Origin: an uncultured Bacteroidota bacterium
GTDB taxonomy: Bacteria; Bacteroidota; Bacteroidia; Flavobacteriales; Flavobacteriaceae
NCBI GenBank assembly: GCA_902593165.1
Contig: CACJHI010000016.1
Coordinates: forward strand, 1 to 34,721
DNA length: 34,721 nucleotides
Reading direction: 5' to 3'
The translations under genes were made by a program, and so were the position numbers. Positions 14,337 through 23,030 of the stretch are shown piece after piece; position 1 is the stretch's first letter; every line of letters starts with the position of its first letter. The notes below the pieces were generated by a model. It did not search any database, was not told the origin of the DNA, and was given only the letters and a program-made list of their open reading frames with translations.

Positions 14337-17123
14337 ATGAGAAATATTTTATGTTTTGCTTTTATGCTTATAAGCTTTAGTACATTTTCACAAAAAAAAA
14401 TTCTAGATCATTCAGACTTTGATCTATGGAACAGAGTTGTGAGTCCAAAAATTAGTGCTGAAGGAAACTTCATTATGTATTCAGTAGAGAAGGGGGAAAA
14501 GGATCAACATATTAAAATAAAAGATACTCAAAGTAATCTGATATTTGATTATGAACGTTCTGAAGGTGGACAGTTTACATATGATTCAGAGTTTGCCATT
14601 TTTACTATCAAAGCATGGAAGGATAGCATTGTAGAGATGAAAAGGAGAAAGGTAAAAAAAGATAAAATGCCAAAGGACACAATTGGCATTTTTAATTTAA
14701 AAGATAAGTCTTTACATAAAATTGCAAATATTAATTCTTATAAACTACCTGAGAAATGGTCAGGTTTCATTGCCTACACTTATGATAATGATACATTGAA
14801 AGAAAATAAAAAATCAAAAGATTCAACTCAAAATAAAAAAGATAAAAAGCTAAAAAAAAGTAGTTCTAAAAATGGATACCCTCTAGTAATTAGAAATCTA
14901 GAAAATAAAAAAGAAGACACTATACCTTTTGTTACAAACTACACTTTTGCAAAAGAGAAAATGATACTATCCTACATCACAACAGGGATAAAAGATTCTA
15001 TAAAATCTGGTGTTTATGTAAAAAATTTAAAATCAAATAATACTAAACAAGTCTTCGAATCTCACAATAAGACAAAATATTTTAAACTTAATTTAAGCCA
15101 TTCTGGAGATAATTTAGCTTTTGTAATAGATGCTGATTCCACTAAAACATATCATAGACCATATGAACTTTACACTTGGAACTCTTCTTTAAATAATGCA
15201 AAGTTAGTTTTAGATAAAGATAGTTCTCCAAAAGGGTATAGAGTATCTTCTGATGGTGAAATTAAATTTTCTAAAGATGAGAGTAAATTATATTTTGGTT
15301 TAGCTCTTCCTGAAATAATTCAGGATACACTATTATTGGATGAAGAAATTGTAAATGTTGAAGTATGGACCTATGATGAACCCAGATTATATACTATTCA
15401 AGAAAAACAAGTTAAAAATGACAGGAGAAAATCATTTCAAACAGTTTTTCATCTAAAAGATTCCAAATTAATTCAAATAGCAACTAAAGAATTTCCAAAC
15501 GCCTTATTATCGAATGAAGGGAATGGTGATTATGCTTTGATAAGCAACCCTGAGCCATATCAATTAAGTTCACAATGGACTGCACTTTTTTCTATGAATG
15601 ATTTAGCTATTAAAAATATTAATAATGGAGATTCTAAAATAATAATTAAATCTAATCCAAGTACTGCAAGATTTAGCCCAGAAGGAGAATATGCCTTTGG
15701 ATATAATCAAGTTGATAGCACCTGGTATACTTATAATGTCAAGACCTCAAAGTATACAGAATTAACAAAAGGAAAAGTTTTTTATGACGAGCTTAATGAT
15801 TCTCCAGACTATCCAAGATCATATGGTTTAGCTGGATGGACCAAAAATGATAAAAAAATTCTTATTTATGATCGATATGATATTTGGGAGTTTAATCCTG
15901 ATAATGCTACAAGTAGAAGACTAACCAAAGGACGAGAAACTAAAACTTCTTTCCGATATGTAAAACTAGATCCTGAAAAGAGGCATATTGAAGAATCAAG
16001 AAAAATGCTCATGACAACATTTAACGAGATAACAAAAAACTCAGGATATTTAGAATATAATTATAGGAACAACACAGGCAAACAATTAAAGGACGGTCCT
16101 TTTAGATATTCAACACCTAGAAAAGCTAGATTAACTGATAATGTTATTTTCAATAGACAATCATTTGAAGAGTATCCTAACATTAGAATTTCTGATTTAA
16201 GTTTTAAATCTGAAAAAATAATAAGTGATGTAAACCCACAACAAAAAGATTACAATTGGGGAACTGCTGAGATAGTTAATTGGACTTCACTAGATGGTTT
16301 ACCGTTAACAGGAATGCTGATAAAGCCAGAAAATTTTGATCCAGATAAAAAGTATCCTATGATCGTAAATTTTTATGAGAAAAGTTCAAATGGCCTTCAT
16401 TATCATAGAGCACCATCTCCTGGAAGATCATCAATTAATTATAGTTTTTACACTAGCAGAGGATATCTTATATTTAATCCAGATGTTTATTATAGAGTTG
16501 GCTATCCAGGTGAAAGCGCATTTAATAGTGTTATACCTGGAGTGACATCGCTTATAGAAAGAGGATTTGTAGACGAATCTAATATAGGTGTTCAAGGACA
16601 CAGTTGGGGAGGCTACCAGATTGCTTATCTAGTTACTAAAACTGATATCTTCAAAGCAGCAGAATCTGGTGCTCCAGTTGTAAATATGATTAGTGCTTTT
16701 GGAGGGATAAGATGGGATACTGGATTGAGTAGACAGTTTCAGTATGAACATACCCAAAGTAGAATTGGAGGAACACCATGGGAATATCCGCAGAGATACT
16801 TTGAGAACTCACCTATTTATAATATTGATAAGATTAACACACCATTATTAATAATGCATAATGATGCTGATGGACATGTTCCCTGGTACCAAGGCATTGA
16901 GTTTTTCATGAGCTTAAGACGTCTTGGAAAACCATCTTGGTTGTTAAATTATAATGGTGCAAGACATTGGCCTCTCAAGATGCAGAATAGAAAAGATTTT
17001 AATATTAGAATGCAACAGTTTTTTGATCACTATCTTAAAGGTGAAGGCAAACCAGTTTGGATGGATAGAGGTGTACCTGCAATCGAGAAGGGAATAAACC
17101 AAGGGTATGAATTAATTGATTAA
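14337..17123 (+). CDS. Large secreted S9 family peptidase (928 aa)
   Basis: An exported prolyl-oligopeptidase-type enzyme, far longer than the 600-700 residues of most S9 members. The signal peptide (M-R-N-I-L-C-F, cleavage near F-S-Q at 19) is followed by an extended propeller region to about 640, and the hydrolase domain carries Ser756 in G-H-S-W-G-G-Y, Asp845 in H-N-D-A-D and His877 in A-R-H-W. A lysine-rich, poorly conserved stretch lies at about residues 155-179. The long form with G-H-S-W-G-G-Y is a recognised group in Bacteroidota. The substrate is unknown. It lies 15 bases after the sulfatase gene and 18 bases before the tRNA-Val on the other strand. A run of nine A at 14392-14400 sits just after the signal-peptide codons and is in frame. 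Confidence 0.9.
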   Translation: MRNILCFAFMLISFSTFSQKKILDHSDFDLWNRVVSPKISAEGNFIMYSVEKGEKDQHIKIKDTQSNLIFDYERSEGGQFTYDSEFAIFTIKAWKDSIVEMKRRKVKKDKMPKDTIGIFNLKDKSLHKIANINSYKLPEKWSGFIAYTYDNDTLKENKKSKDSTQNKKDKKLKKSSSKNGYPLVIRNLENKKEDTIPFVTNYTFAKEKMILSYITTGIKDSIKSGVYVKNLKSNNTKQVFESHNKTKYFKLNLSHSGDNLAFVIDADSTKTYHRPYELYTWNSSLNNAKLVLDKDSSPKGYRVSSDGEIKFSKDESKLYFGLALPEIIQDTLLLDEEIVNVEVWTYDEPRLYTIQEKQVKNDRRKSFQTVFHLKDSKLIQIATKEFPNALLSNEGNGDYALISNPEPYQLSSQWTALFSMNDLAIKNINNGDSKIIIKSNPSTARFSPEGEYAFGYNQVDSTWYTYNVKTSKYTELTKGKVFYDELNDSPDYPRSYGLAGWTKNDKKILIYDRYDIWEFNPDNATSRRLTKGRETKTSFRYVKLDPEKRHIEESRKMLMTTFNEITKNSGYLEYNYRNNTGKQLKDGPFRYSTPRKARLTDNVIFNRQSFEEYPNIRISDLSFKSEKIISDVNPQQKDYNWGTAEIVNWTSLDGLPLTGMLIKPENFDPDKKYPMIVNFYEKSSNGLHYHRAPSPGRSSINYSFYTSRGYLIFNPDVYYRVGYPGESAFNSVIPGVTSLIERGFVDESNIGVQGHSWGGYQIAYLVTKTDIFKAAESGAPVVNMISAFGGIRWDTGLSRQFQYEHTQSRIGGTPWEYPQRYFENSPIYNIDKINTPLLIMHNDADGHVPWYQGIEFFMSLRRLGKPSWLLNYNGARHWPLKMQNRKDFNIRMQQFFDHYLKGEGKPVWMDRGVPAIEKGINQGYELID

Positions 17124-17141
17124 TGGGAGTTGAAGAAAATG

Positions 17142-17216
17142 TGGGCGCTGAGGGATTCGAACCCCCGACCCCCTCGGTGTAAACGAGGTGCTCTAAACCA
17201 ACTGAGCTAAGCGCCC
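17142..17216 (-). tRNA. tRNA-Val (anticodon TAC)
   Basis: On the minus strand the 75-base sequence folds as a tRNA. The acceptor arms GGGCGCT and AGCGCCC pair fully, the anticodon stem CCTCG/CGAGG closes a seven-base loop TTTACAC giving anticodon TAC, and the T arm has GGTTCGAATCC. The discriminator base is A at 17142 and CCA is not encoded. A TATATTTG box lies 13 bases upstream. A protein-like frame across this region is a by-product of the tRNA. Confidence 0.97.
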
Positions 17217-17229
17217 TATTAACAGGATG

Positions 17230-17237
17230 CAAATATA
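17230..17237 (-). promoter_or_regulatory. Bacteroidetes-type -7 box of tRNA-Val
   Basis: The minus strand reads TATATTTG, a full match to the Bacteroidetes primary sigma factor -7 consensus TAnnTTTG, 13 bases upstream of the mature tRNA 5' end. No clear TTG -33 element is visible at the expected 17-20 base distance, so the call rests on the -7 box and its position. Confidence 0.65.
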
Positions 17238-17281
17238 GTTTATTTTAAATTTTCTATCATATACTTTCTTAATTTAGTTAC

Positions 17282-18172
17282 ATGAAAAATAATATCAAAC
17301 TTTTAGATGGAAGTATGGCCTATCCATTAGAGTTAGATGGTTATAATCTTAACAATAGACTTTGGACTGGAGATGCATTAGTCAATAATCCTGAACTCAT
17401 TAAAAAAATTCATAAAGGTTATATCAATTCAGGTGCAGATTATTTATTGACTTCTACATATCAAATTAGTTATGATATTTTAAAAGAAAAAGGGATTGAT
17501 TCGCAGGATATTAAAGAGATTTTTCAAAAATCATTGGATATTGCCAAGGATGCCGTTAAAGAGTCTAAAACAAATAAGAATATAAAAATTGTAGCTAGTT
17601 TAGGCCCATTTGCATCATATAAGAAAAGTGCGTCAGAATATGTAGGTATCTATGATTCTACTGATGATGAAATATTAAATTTTCATCTCAATAATCTTAA
17701 TGTTGTTAAAGATATCGACTATGAAATCATTTTATACGAAACCATACCTTGCTTGAGAGAAATTAAAATACTATCTATGATTTTTGAAAAGCTAAATAAA
17801 GAAATATGGGTATCTATGACATGTGGTGATGATATCAATTTTAGAGATGGTTCATCAATAGGAGAAGCCTGCAGTATCTTATCCAAATTTGATAATATAA
17901 CTACTATTGGTCTTAACTGTTTTTCTCCACTATATGTAGAGGAGGCATATGAAATCATAAAAAATAATACTGAAAAGAAAATTATACTCTATCCTAACTC
18001 CGGGGAAATTTATAATCCAAAAGAAAAAAATTGGAATGGAAATAAGTTATATGAAGACAAGATGATCAAAAAATGGTTAAGTTTATCACCAGATATAATA
18101 GGAGGATGTTGCAGAGTTGGTTATGATGAAATTAAAAAAATGAGAGAAGAAATAGATAATTATGAAAAATAG
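17282..18172 (+). CDS. mmuM: Homocysteine S-methyltransferase family protein (MmuM-like)
   Basis: A 296-residue zinc-dependent methyltransferase with the (beta/alpha)8 fold. It would move a methyl group from S-methylmethionine or S-adenosylmethionine to homocysteine, giving methionine. The opening L-L-D-G-S-M-A-Y-P-L-E (7-17), G-A-D-Y-L-L-T-S-T-Y-Q (51-61), Y-E-T-I-P (152-156), and the zinc ligands Cys213 in G-L-N-C and the pair Cys276-Cys277 in G-G-C-C-R are in place. Length fits stand-alone MmuM rather than MetH. No S-methylmethionine permease gene is adjacent. Its last 11 bases overlap the DUF1295 gene, suggesting one message. Confidence 0.9.
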   Translation: MKNNIKLLDGSMAYPLELDGYNLNNRLWTGDALVNNPELIKKIHKGYINSGADYLLTSTYQISYDILKEKGIDSQDIKEIFQKSLDIAKDAVKESKTNKNIKIVASLGPFASYKKSASEYVGIYDSTDDEILNFHLNNLNVVKDIDYEIILYETIPCLREIKILSMIFEKLNKEIWVSMTCGDDINFRDGSSIGEACSILSKFDNITTIGLNCFSPLYVEEAYEIIKNNTEKKIILYPNSGEIYNPKEKNWNGNKLYEDKMIKKWLSLSPDIIGGCCRVGYDEIKKMREEIDNYEK

Positions 18173-19001
18173 GATATATAATTACATAGTATCTTTTGTT
18201 GCTGTTTTGATTTCAATTTCATTAGGAATACTTACAGGAATAGATGAGGTAAGAAATGGAATTATATTGTCTTTTATTTTTCACTGGTTATTATTCATTC
18301 CTGCTTTTATCTTTAAAACAGAGAAATTTTATGACCTGACCGGAAGTTTATCATACATAACTGTAATATTGTATGTACTCATTTCATCTAATGATGGAAC
18401 TAGCAACTTTGGAAATATCATTCTTTCATCTTTAATAATAATTTGGACCTTACGATTAGGAACATTTTTATTTTTAAGAATAAAAAAAGCAGGCGAGGAT
18501 AAAAGGTTTAGGGAAATAAAAAAATCATTTAGTTGGTTTTTTATGGCATTTACTGTTTCAGGGATGTGGGTATCAATTTGTGCACTTTGTGCATTAACTG
18601 GAATATCAAATGGAATAGAGTTAAACAATATAACATACATAGGTATTATATTATTTATAATTGGATTTACATTAGAAATAATAGCTGATACTCAAAAGAC
18701 TAATTTTAGAAAAAATAATGAGAACAAGGACAAATTCATTACAACAGGATTATGGAAATATTCGAGACACCCCAACTATTTAGGTGAAATTATTCTATGG
18801 ATTGGAGTAGCAATAATTAGCTACTCATCCCTTGAGATAAGTCAACTATTCACTCTTGTATCGCCAGTATTCACATATTTACTTCTTGTATACGTAAGTG
18901 GAATAAATTTATTAGAAAAAAGCGGACAAAAGAAGTGGGGAAGTCTAAGTGAATATAAAGAATATAAGAGAAAAACTCCGAGATTATTTTGGTTCATATA
19001 A
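18162..19001 (+). CDS. DUF1295 membrane protein (steroid 5-alpha-reductase / ICMT-like fold)
   Basis: An inner-membrane protein of 279 residues with about seven hydrophobic segments (for example 8-26, 33-51, 62-76, 84-105, 126-146, 158-175 and 211-245). The hallmark is S-R-H-P-N-Y-L-G-E at 201-209, preceded by G-L-W-K-Y, which is the cofactor-binding region of the DUF1295/steroid reductase and isoprenylcysteine methyltransferase superfamily. The substrate is not known; in other bacteria some DUF1295 proteins are linked to lipid modification. The start overlaps the end of the methyltransferase gene by 11 bases, and no better start is seen downstream. Functional linkage with MmuM is not evident. 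Confidence 0.87.
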   Translation: MKNRIYNYIVSFVAVLISISLGILTGIDEVRNGIILSFIFHWLLFIPAFIFKTEKFYDLTGSLSYITVILYVLISSNDGTSNFGNIILSSLIIIWTLRLGTFLFLRIKKAGEDKRFREIKKSFSWFFMAFTVSGMWVSICALCALTGISNGIELNNITYIGIILFIIGFTLEIIADTQKTNFRKNNENKDKFITTGLWKYSRHPNYLGEIILWIGVAIISYSSLEISQLFTLVSPVFTYLLLVYVSGINLLEKSGQKKWGSLSEYKEYKRKTPRLFWFI

Positions 19002-19002
19002 T

Positions 19003-19038
19003 ACTATACTTAAAAATAAATAATTATATAAGTATAGA
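19003..19038. terminator. AT-rich hairpin between convergent genes
   Basis: CTATACTT at 19004-19011 and AAGTATAG at 19030-19037 form an 8-base inverted repeat with an 18-base AT-only spacer, in the 46-base gap between the DUF1295 stop and the stop of the convergent beta-barrel gene. There is no GC-rich stem and no clear T tract, so it is at best a weak two-way terminator. Confidence 0.35.
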
Positions 19039-19047
19039 GTTATAGGT

Positions 19048-19755
19048 CTAATTGATTCGAATACTAAAGCCTAATGTGACAAAAAATAAATCATTATTCA
19101 GACCTTTACCTATGGACAAGTCTAATTGTTTATCATTGTCCAAGAGATAAGTTAAGCCTGAGTCAAAAGTAGAATTAGAAGTTTCTGAACTTGAATCACC
19201 AAAAAATTCAAAAAAAACTGAAAACGGGCCTAGAGACTTTCCGTAAAATATTGAATAAGTATATTTTACATCGTAATTAATAAATTTATTATACCCAATA
19301 TTATATCCAATTTGAGAGTCAGGGTTTAAATTGTGTGTAACTAACAATTTATTTAAAAATCCATATTCATTATTCGAAAAAACTTCTGGAGCAGTTGGAA
19401 TTGATAGATATGTTAAAAATCCAATATTAGTATTAATTTGATCATTATCTAATATTTTAAACTTAGAGCCTAATTCAAAATCACCAAAAGAAGACTTTTT
19501 TTGATAGGATATTTCATCATTTATTATATAATTGCTATTAATCCTTAATTCAACACCATTAAGAATTCCAATTCTAAACAATGAGTTAATCTTTGACTGT
19601 GTTTCCTCAACTGAAACTCCTGTCTCAATTTGAACATAACCTGTTTCAATTACTAATGGAGAATCCGTTTGACTTGGCCTATCAGTTGTTAATTGCGAGT
19701 AAATTGTCGAAGATTGAAATATTAAAAAAAGAAATATTAAAAATTTATTACTCAT
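19048..19755 (-). CDS. Outer-membrane beta-barrel protein, PF13557 (Phenol_MetA_deg) type transporter
   Basis: A 235-residue exported protein. The signal peptide ends near I-Y-S-Q (about 21), and the N-terminus of the mature protein reads T-T-D-R-P-S-Q-T-D-S-P (23-33), the mark of the PF13557 group of small outer-membrane barrels often annotated only as transporter. Alternating polar and aromatic residues through the rest and the final strand F-V-T-L-G-F-S-I-R-I-N fit a barrel that ends at an aromatic or hydrophobic C-terminal strand. The substrate is unknown, and the name of the domain does not imply phenol use here. Its ATG overlaps the folC stop by 4 bases and it is the last gene of the long minus-strand unit. 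Confidence 0.82.
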   Translation of the reverse strand: MSNKFLIFLFLIFQSSTIYSQLTTDRPSQTDSPLVIETGYVQIETGVSVEETQSKINSLFRIGILNGVELRINSNYIINDEISYQKKSSFGDFELGSKFKILDNDQINTNIGFLTYLSIPTAPEVFSNNEYGFLNKLLVTHNLNPDSQIGYNIGYNKFINYDVKYTYSIFYGKSLGPFSVFFEFFGDSSSETSNSTFDSGLTYLLDNDKQLDLSIGKGLNNDLFFVTLGFSIRIN

Positions 19756-20948
19756 AAAATAGTTTTTGCAATAAAGTTACTCCCTGTTATTAGTATTATG
19801 TCTTGATCTGAACAATTACCTTTCACACTATCAAGTAATCTTTTAGGATTCTTATCAAAGATAATACTTCTACCTACATTTTGAATAATTTCACTTTGAG
19901 TCATTCCTCTTTCCATATTAATAGATGTGTAATATATATTTGAATTTGAAGGTAATGTAACTATAAGCTCATTTATGTTTTTTCCTTTTACAAATGCAAG
20001 AATAATATGTAATTGATTGTATTTGGTTTTTTTTAATTGAGATGAAAGACTTTCAAATCCAGCCAAATTATGAGCTGCATCAAATATAATTTTGGGATTA
20101 TTACTTATGGTTGTCCATCTACCAATTAATGAACTATTCTTAGTGACATTGGATATACCAGCTAATATTGAATCATTATTTATATTATCAAGATTAAGCG
20201 CCTTACATGTATAAATAGCAGTTTTTATATTGGTGTTCAAATAACTCACGCTTGAGTAGTTCTTCTGATCATTTAGATCAGGAACAAAAGTTATTGAGGA
20301 AGATACTTCTTTAGCTTTTTTAACAAAAATTTCATCAACAATTTTATTTCTTTCTCCAATAATAATTTGAGAGTTCTTCTTAATAATACCAGCCTTTTCA
20401 TTAGCAATCTTCTCTAATGTATCACCAAGAACATCAGTATGGTCATATGAAATATTAGTTATAACTGAGATTAATGGATTTATAATATTAGTAGCATCTA
20501 GTCTTCCTCCTAAACCTACTTCAATTATTGAATAATCAACTTTAGATTTTATAAAATAAGCTAATGAAATACAGAATGAAAGCTCAAAAAAACTTAATTC
20601 TAATTTTTCTATTAGATTCTTATTATCATTAATAAAATTGACAATAAAAGACTTATCTATCATCTTATTATTAATTTTTATTCTTTCCCTAAAATCAAAA
20701 AAATGTGGAGAAGTAAAAATTCCAACTTTATATTTAGATTCTTGTAAAATAGATGAAATATATGCTGATGTACTCCCCTTTCCATTTGTTCCACCAACAT
20801 GTATTAATTTTAGTGAGTCTAAAGATAATTCTAGGGCAGAAATAAATTTTACGACATTATTAAGGCCAGGATTATATGCTTTTTTACCTATAGCTTGATA
20901 TGAGGGCAGTCTAGTTAAAATCCAATCTTCTGTTTTACTATAGTCCAA
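19752..20948 (-). CDS. folC: Bifunctional dihydrofolate synthase / folylpolyglutamate synthase
   Basis: A 398-residue Mur-ligase-like enzyme that joins glutamate to dihydropteroate and extends the glutamate tail of folates, using ATP in the cytoplasm. The P-loop G-G-T-N-G-K-G-S-T is at 52-60, followed by V-G-L-G-G-R-L-D-A-T-N and N-I-S-Y-D-H-T-D-V-L-G with E-K-A-G-I-I-K in the central domain, and F-D-A-A-H-N in the C-terminal part. Length is slightly short of E. coli FolC (422) but all motifs are present. It starts 4 bases after the nhaD stop and overlaps the following beta-barrel gene by 4 bases. Confidence 0.95.
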   Translation of the reverse strand: MDYSKTEDWILTRLPSYQAIGKKAYNPGLNNVVKFISALELSLDSLKLIHVGGTNGKGSTSAYISSILQESKYKVGIFTSPHFFDFRERIKINNKMIDKSFIVNFINDNKNLIEKLELSFFELSFCISLAYFIKSKVDYSIIEVGLGGRLDATNIINPLISVITNISYDHTDVLGDTLEKIANEKAGIIKKNSQIIIGERNKIVDEIFVKKAKEVSSSITFVPDLNDQKNYSSVSYLNTNIKTAIYTCKALNLDNINNDSILAGISNVTKNSSLIGRWTTISNNPKIIFDAAHNLAGFESLSSQLKKTKYNQLHIILAFVKGKNINELIVTLPSNSNIYYTSINMERGMTQSEIIQNVGRSIIFDKNPKRLLDSVKGNCSDQDIILITGSNFIAKTIL

Positions 20949-20952
20949 TGTA

Positions 20953-22278
20953 TTATACTAAGACATATGCTTCAAGAAGAACAAAAGTTATAAACCCAGA
21001 AATAAAACCTATGAAGGCTAACCAGCCAATCTTTTTTAGATACCAGAAAAATTCAATTTTCTCCATCCCCATAGCAACTACTCCTGCAGCTGATCCTATA
21101 ACTAACACACTACCACCTGTACCAGCAGCATAAGCGATAAGATGCCATAAAGAATCATCAATTGGCTGCGAGAACATACCTATTGATGCAGCAACTAATG
21201 GGACATTATCAATAACTGCTGATCCTAAACCTAAAAGCCCTGCAACTATTCTAATATCTGGTATCACAGTTTCTAGATATTGTGCAAACTCAAATAAATA
21301 CCCAATAGATTCTAGAGCAGCTACAGCCATAAGTATTCCCAAAAAGAAAAGAATACTTGGTAATTCAATTTTAGTTAGAGCACTATGAACAGGACTTTTA
21401 CTGTGCATTATGCTATCATCATTAGGCGTGGTAATATTAAACTTTGTACCACTAAATATTTCAGCAAAAGTTGCAACAATGGCTAAAGATAACATCATAC
21501 CAACATATGGAGGCAACCCAGTTATAACCTTAAATACAGGAACAAATATTATCCCACCTAATCCTAACCATAACATTGTAGTACCTATTCTTGTAATATT
21601 AGTTTCATCATTATCTACTTTACCAACATTGCCTTTAAACGGTTTTAGAAATGAAGCCACATAAATAGGGACAACCATACATACAACAGATGGAATGAAA
21701 ACATAGTATAACAACATAGGTACTGTAACTTTGTCTGCAATCCAGAGCATAGTTGTTGTTACATCACCTATTGGAGACCAAGCACCACCAGCGTTAGCGG
21801 CAATAACAATTAAACCAGCAAACCATAATCTTAAGTTCTTGTCTCTAATAATCTTTTGTAGAATTGTTATAAGTACTATTGTAGCAGTTAGGTTATCAAT
21901 TATAGCAGATAATATAAAAGCAAGTATTGCAAATATCCAAAGAAGACTTTTCTTGGATTTAGTCCTTATAAAGGATTTAATCTTTTCAAAACCATTATAG
22001 TAATCAATAATCTCAACTATTGTCATTGCTCCCAAAAGAAATATTAATATTTCAGATGTATGAGAGAGGTGATATGCCATTATTTTCTTGACTTTTGTAG
22101 GTATTAATTCCCGAAGTTCGGTGTCAACCTCAAAAACGGGTATATTAAAAATTGCTATAATTGCCCATAAAAAAGCCATCATTCCAAGTGCAGGGATTAA
22201 CTTGTCAATCCTTAAACTATGCTCAAGAGTTATTAATAAATAACCAGTAATAAATATTCCTAATAGTATTGTTTCCAT
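20953..22278 (-). CDS. nhaD: Sodium/proton antiporter, NhaD type
   Basis: An inner-membrane antiporter of 441 residues with about 11-12 hydrophobic segments. It exports Na+ (or Li+) in exchange for H+, which fits a marine habitat. Landmarks are L-L-G-A-M-T-I-V-E (81-89), I-I-D-N-L-T-A-T (126-133) and G-G-A-W-S-P-I-G-D-V-T-T (164-175), all typical of the NhaD branch of the ion transporter superfamily, and a second D-N in A-V-I-D-N-V-P near the C-terminal third. It lies 11 bases after the secreted paralogue B and 4 bases before folC, so it is in the middle of a minus-strand transcription unit. Confidence 0.93.
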   Translation of the reverse strand: METILLGIFITGYLLITLEHSLRIDKLIPALGMMAFLWAIIAIFNIPVFEVDTELRELIPTKVKKIMAYHLSHTSEILIFLLGAMTIVEIIDYYNGFEKIKSFIRTKSKKSLLWIFAILAFILSAIIDNLTATIVLITILQKIIRDKNLRLWFAGLIVIAANAGGAWSPIGDVTTTMLWIADKVTVPMLLYYVFIPSVVCMVVPIYVASFLKPFKGNVGKVDNDETNITRIGTTMLWLGLGGIIFVPVFKVITGLPPYVGMMLSLAIVATFAEIFSGTKFNITTPNDDSIMHSKSPVHSALTKIELPSILFFLGILMAVAALESIGYLFEFAQYLETVIPDIRIVAGLLGLGSAVIDNVPLVAASIGMFSQPIDDSLWHLIAYAAGTGGSVLVIGSAAGVVAMGMEKIEFFWYLKKIGWLAFIGFISGFITFVLLEAYVLV

Positions 22279-22289
22279 TTAAATAAAAT

Positions 22290-22985
22290 TTATTCCCAAG
22301 ATTTGAGCATAACTCTTGTTATGCTCCTTGTGTATTCTTCATCTTTTGTTGCGTCTAACCAATTCACAATTGCATCTGATTCTTCTTTTGTTGCTGCATT
22401 ACCAAAATCAAGTGCAGAAACTAAGTCTGGAAATGTTGCATATATATAGTGCGTCTCTCCATTCTCGACACCATGAGTGGTTTGACCTATTGATACATAA
22501 CCAGATGAGTCACCAAACACAGACATTAAATTAGCAAATGCACCTATAAACTTTATAGGATTCTTAACCTTCCACTGATGAGATTGAGCAATTGTCTCTT
22601 GCCATTTATCAACATTATATCTTACAAGGGTAACTCCAGCTGTGACTGCATAACCGTCTCGTCTTGTTAAAGAATTTAATCTAGAAACATAAGCATCCCA
22701 ATCGGAATTAAGTTTTCTGGACTCAAACTCTACAAGACTTTCTTTTGTACCTGCAAAATTAAGAATGTGAGTTGCTTCTTCACTTGATCCTTTATACTCA
22801 ATACTCCATAGTGAGACTCTAATTCCTTCAGGGATTTCAATATTAGAATAAAATCCATCAATTAGATTAAATACTGCTTGTGTATTCTCAAATGGCACAT
22901 TTAAATTTACATTTTGCCAAGTAATATTTTGAGAACTTAAAGAAAGTGTAAAAAAAGTAGATAAAATTATAAAAGCTTTTTTCAT
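22290..22985 (-). CDS. Secreted protein of unknown family, two tandem alpha/beta half-domains (paralogue B)
   Basis: A 231-residue exported protein with a signal peptide cut near L-S-S-Q (about 19). It is a clear but diverged relative of the protein at 9364-10050, matching along its length: I-T-W-Q-N-V, L-N-V-P, F-Y-S-N-I-E-I-P-E-G, A-T-H-I-L-N-F-A-G, S-G-Y-V-S-I-G and N-G-E-T-H-Y-I-Y. The two halves also resemble each other, with H-Q-W-K-V-K, A-N-L-M-S-V-F and E-T-H-Y-I-Y-A-T-F of the second mirroring I-T-W-Q-N-V, F-N-L-I-D-G-F-Y and A-T-H-I-L-N-F-A-G of the first. Such halves recall ferredoxin-like (dimeric alpha/beta barrel) units. I do not recognise a named family. It lies 11 bases upstream of nhaD and 45 bases after anmK. 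Confidence 0.88.
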   Translation of the reverse strand: MKKAFIILSTFFTLSLSSQNITWQNVNLNVPFENTQAVFNLIDGFYSNIEIPEGIRVSLWSIEYKGSSEEATHILNFAGTKESLVEFESRKLNSDWDAYVSRLNSLTRRDGYAVTAGVTLVRYNVDKWQETIAQSHQWKVKNPIKFIGAFANLMSVFGDSSGYVSIGQTTHGVENGETHYIYATFPDLVSALDFGNAATKEESDAIVNWLDATKDEEYTRSITRVMLKSWE

Positions 22986-23030
22986 TAGTTTGACTTAAGG
23001 TAAACAACTAATTTATTAAAAAAATTAATA

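Noticed and set aside
17035-17232. 65-residue minus-strand frame at the end of the S9 gene
   Set aside because: It lies across the tRNA-Val gene and the peptidase 3' end in another frame; its sequence is a translated tRNA.
21410-22000. Plus-strand frames within nhaD
   Set aside because: They are antisense shadows of a membrane-protein gene; no start context or family similarity.
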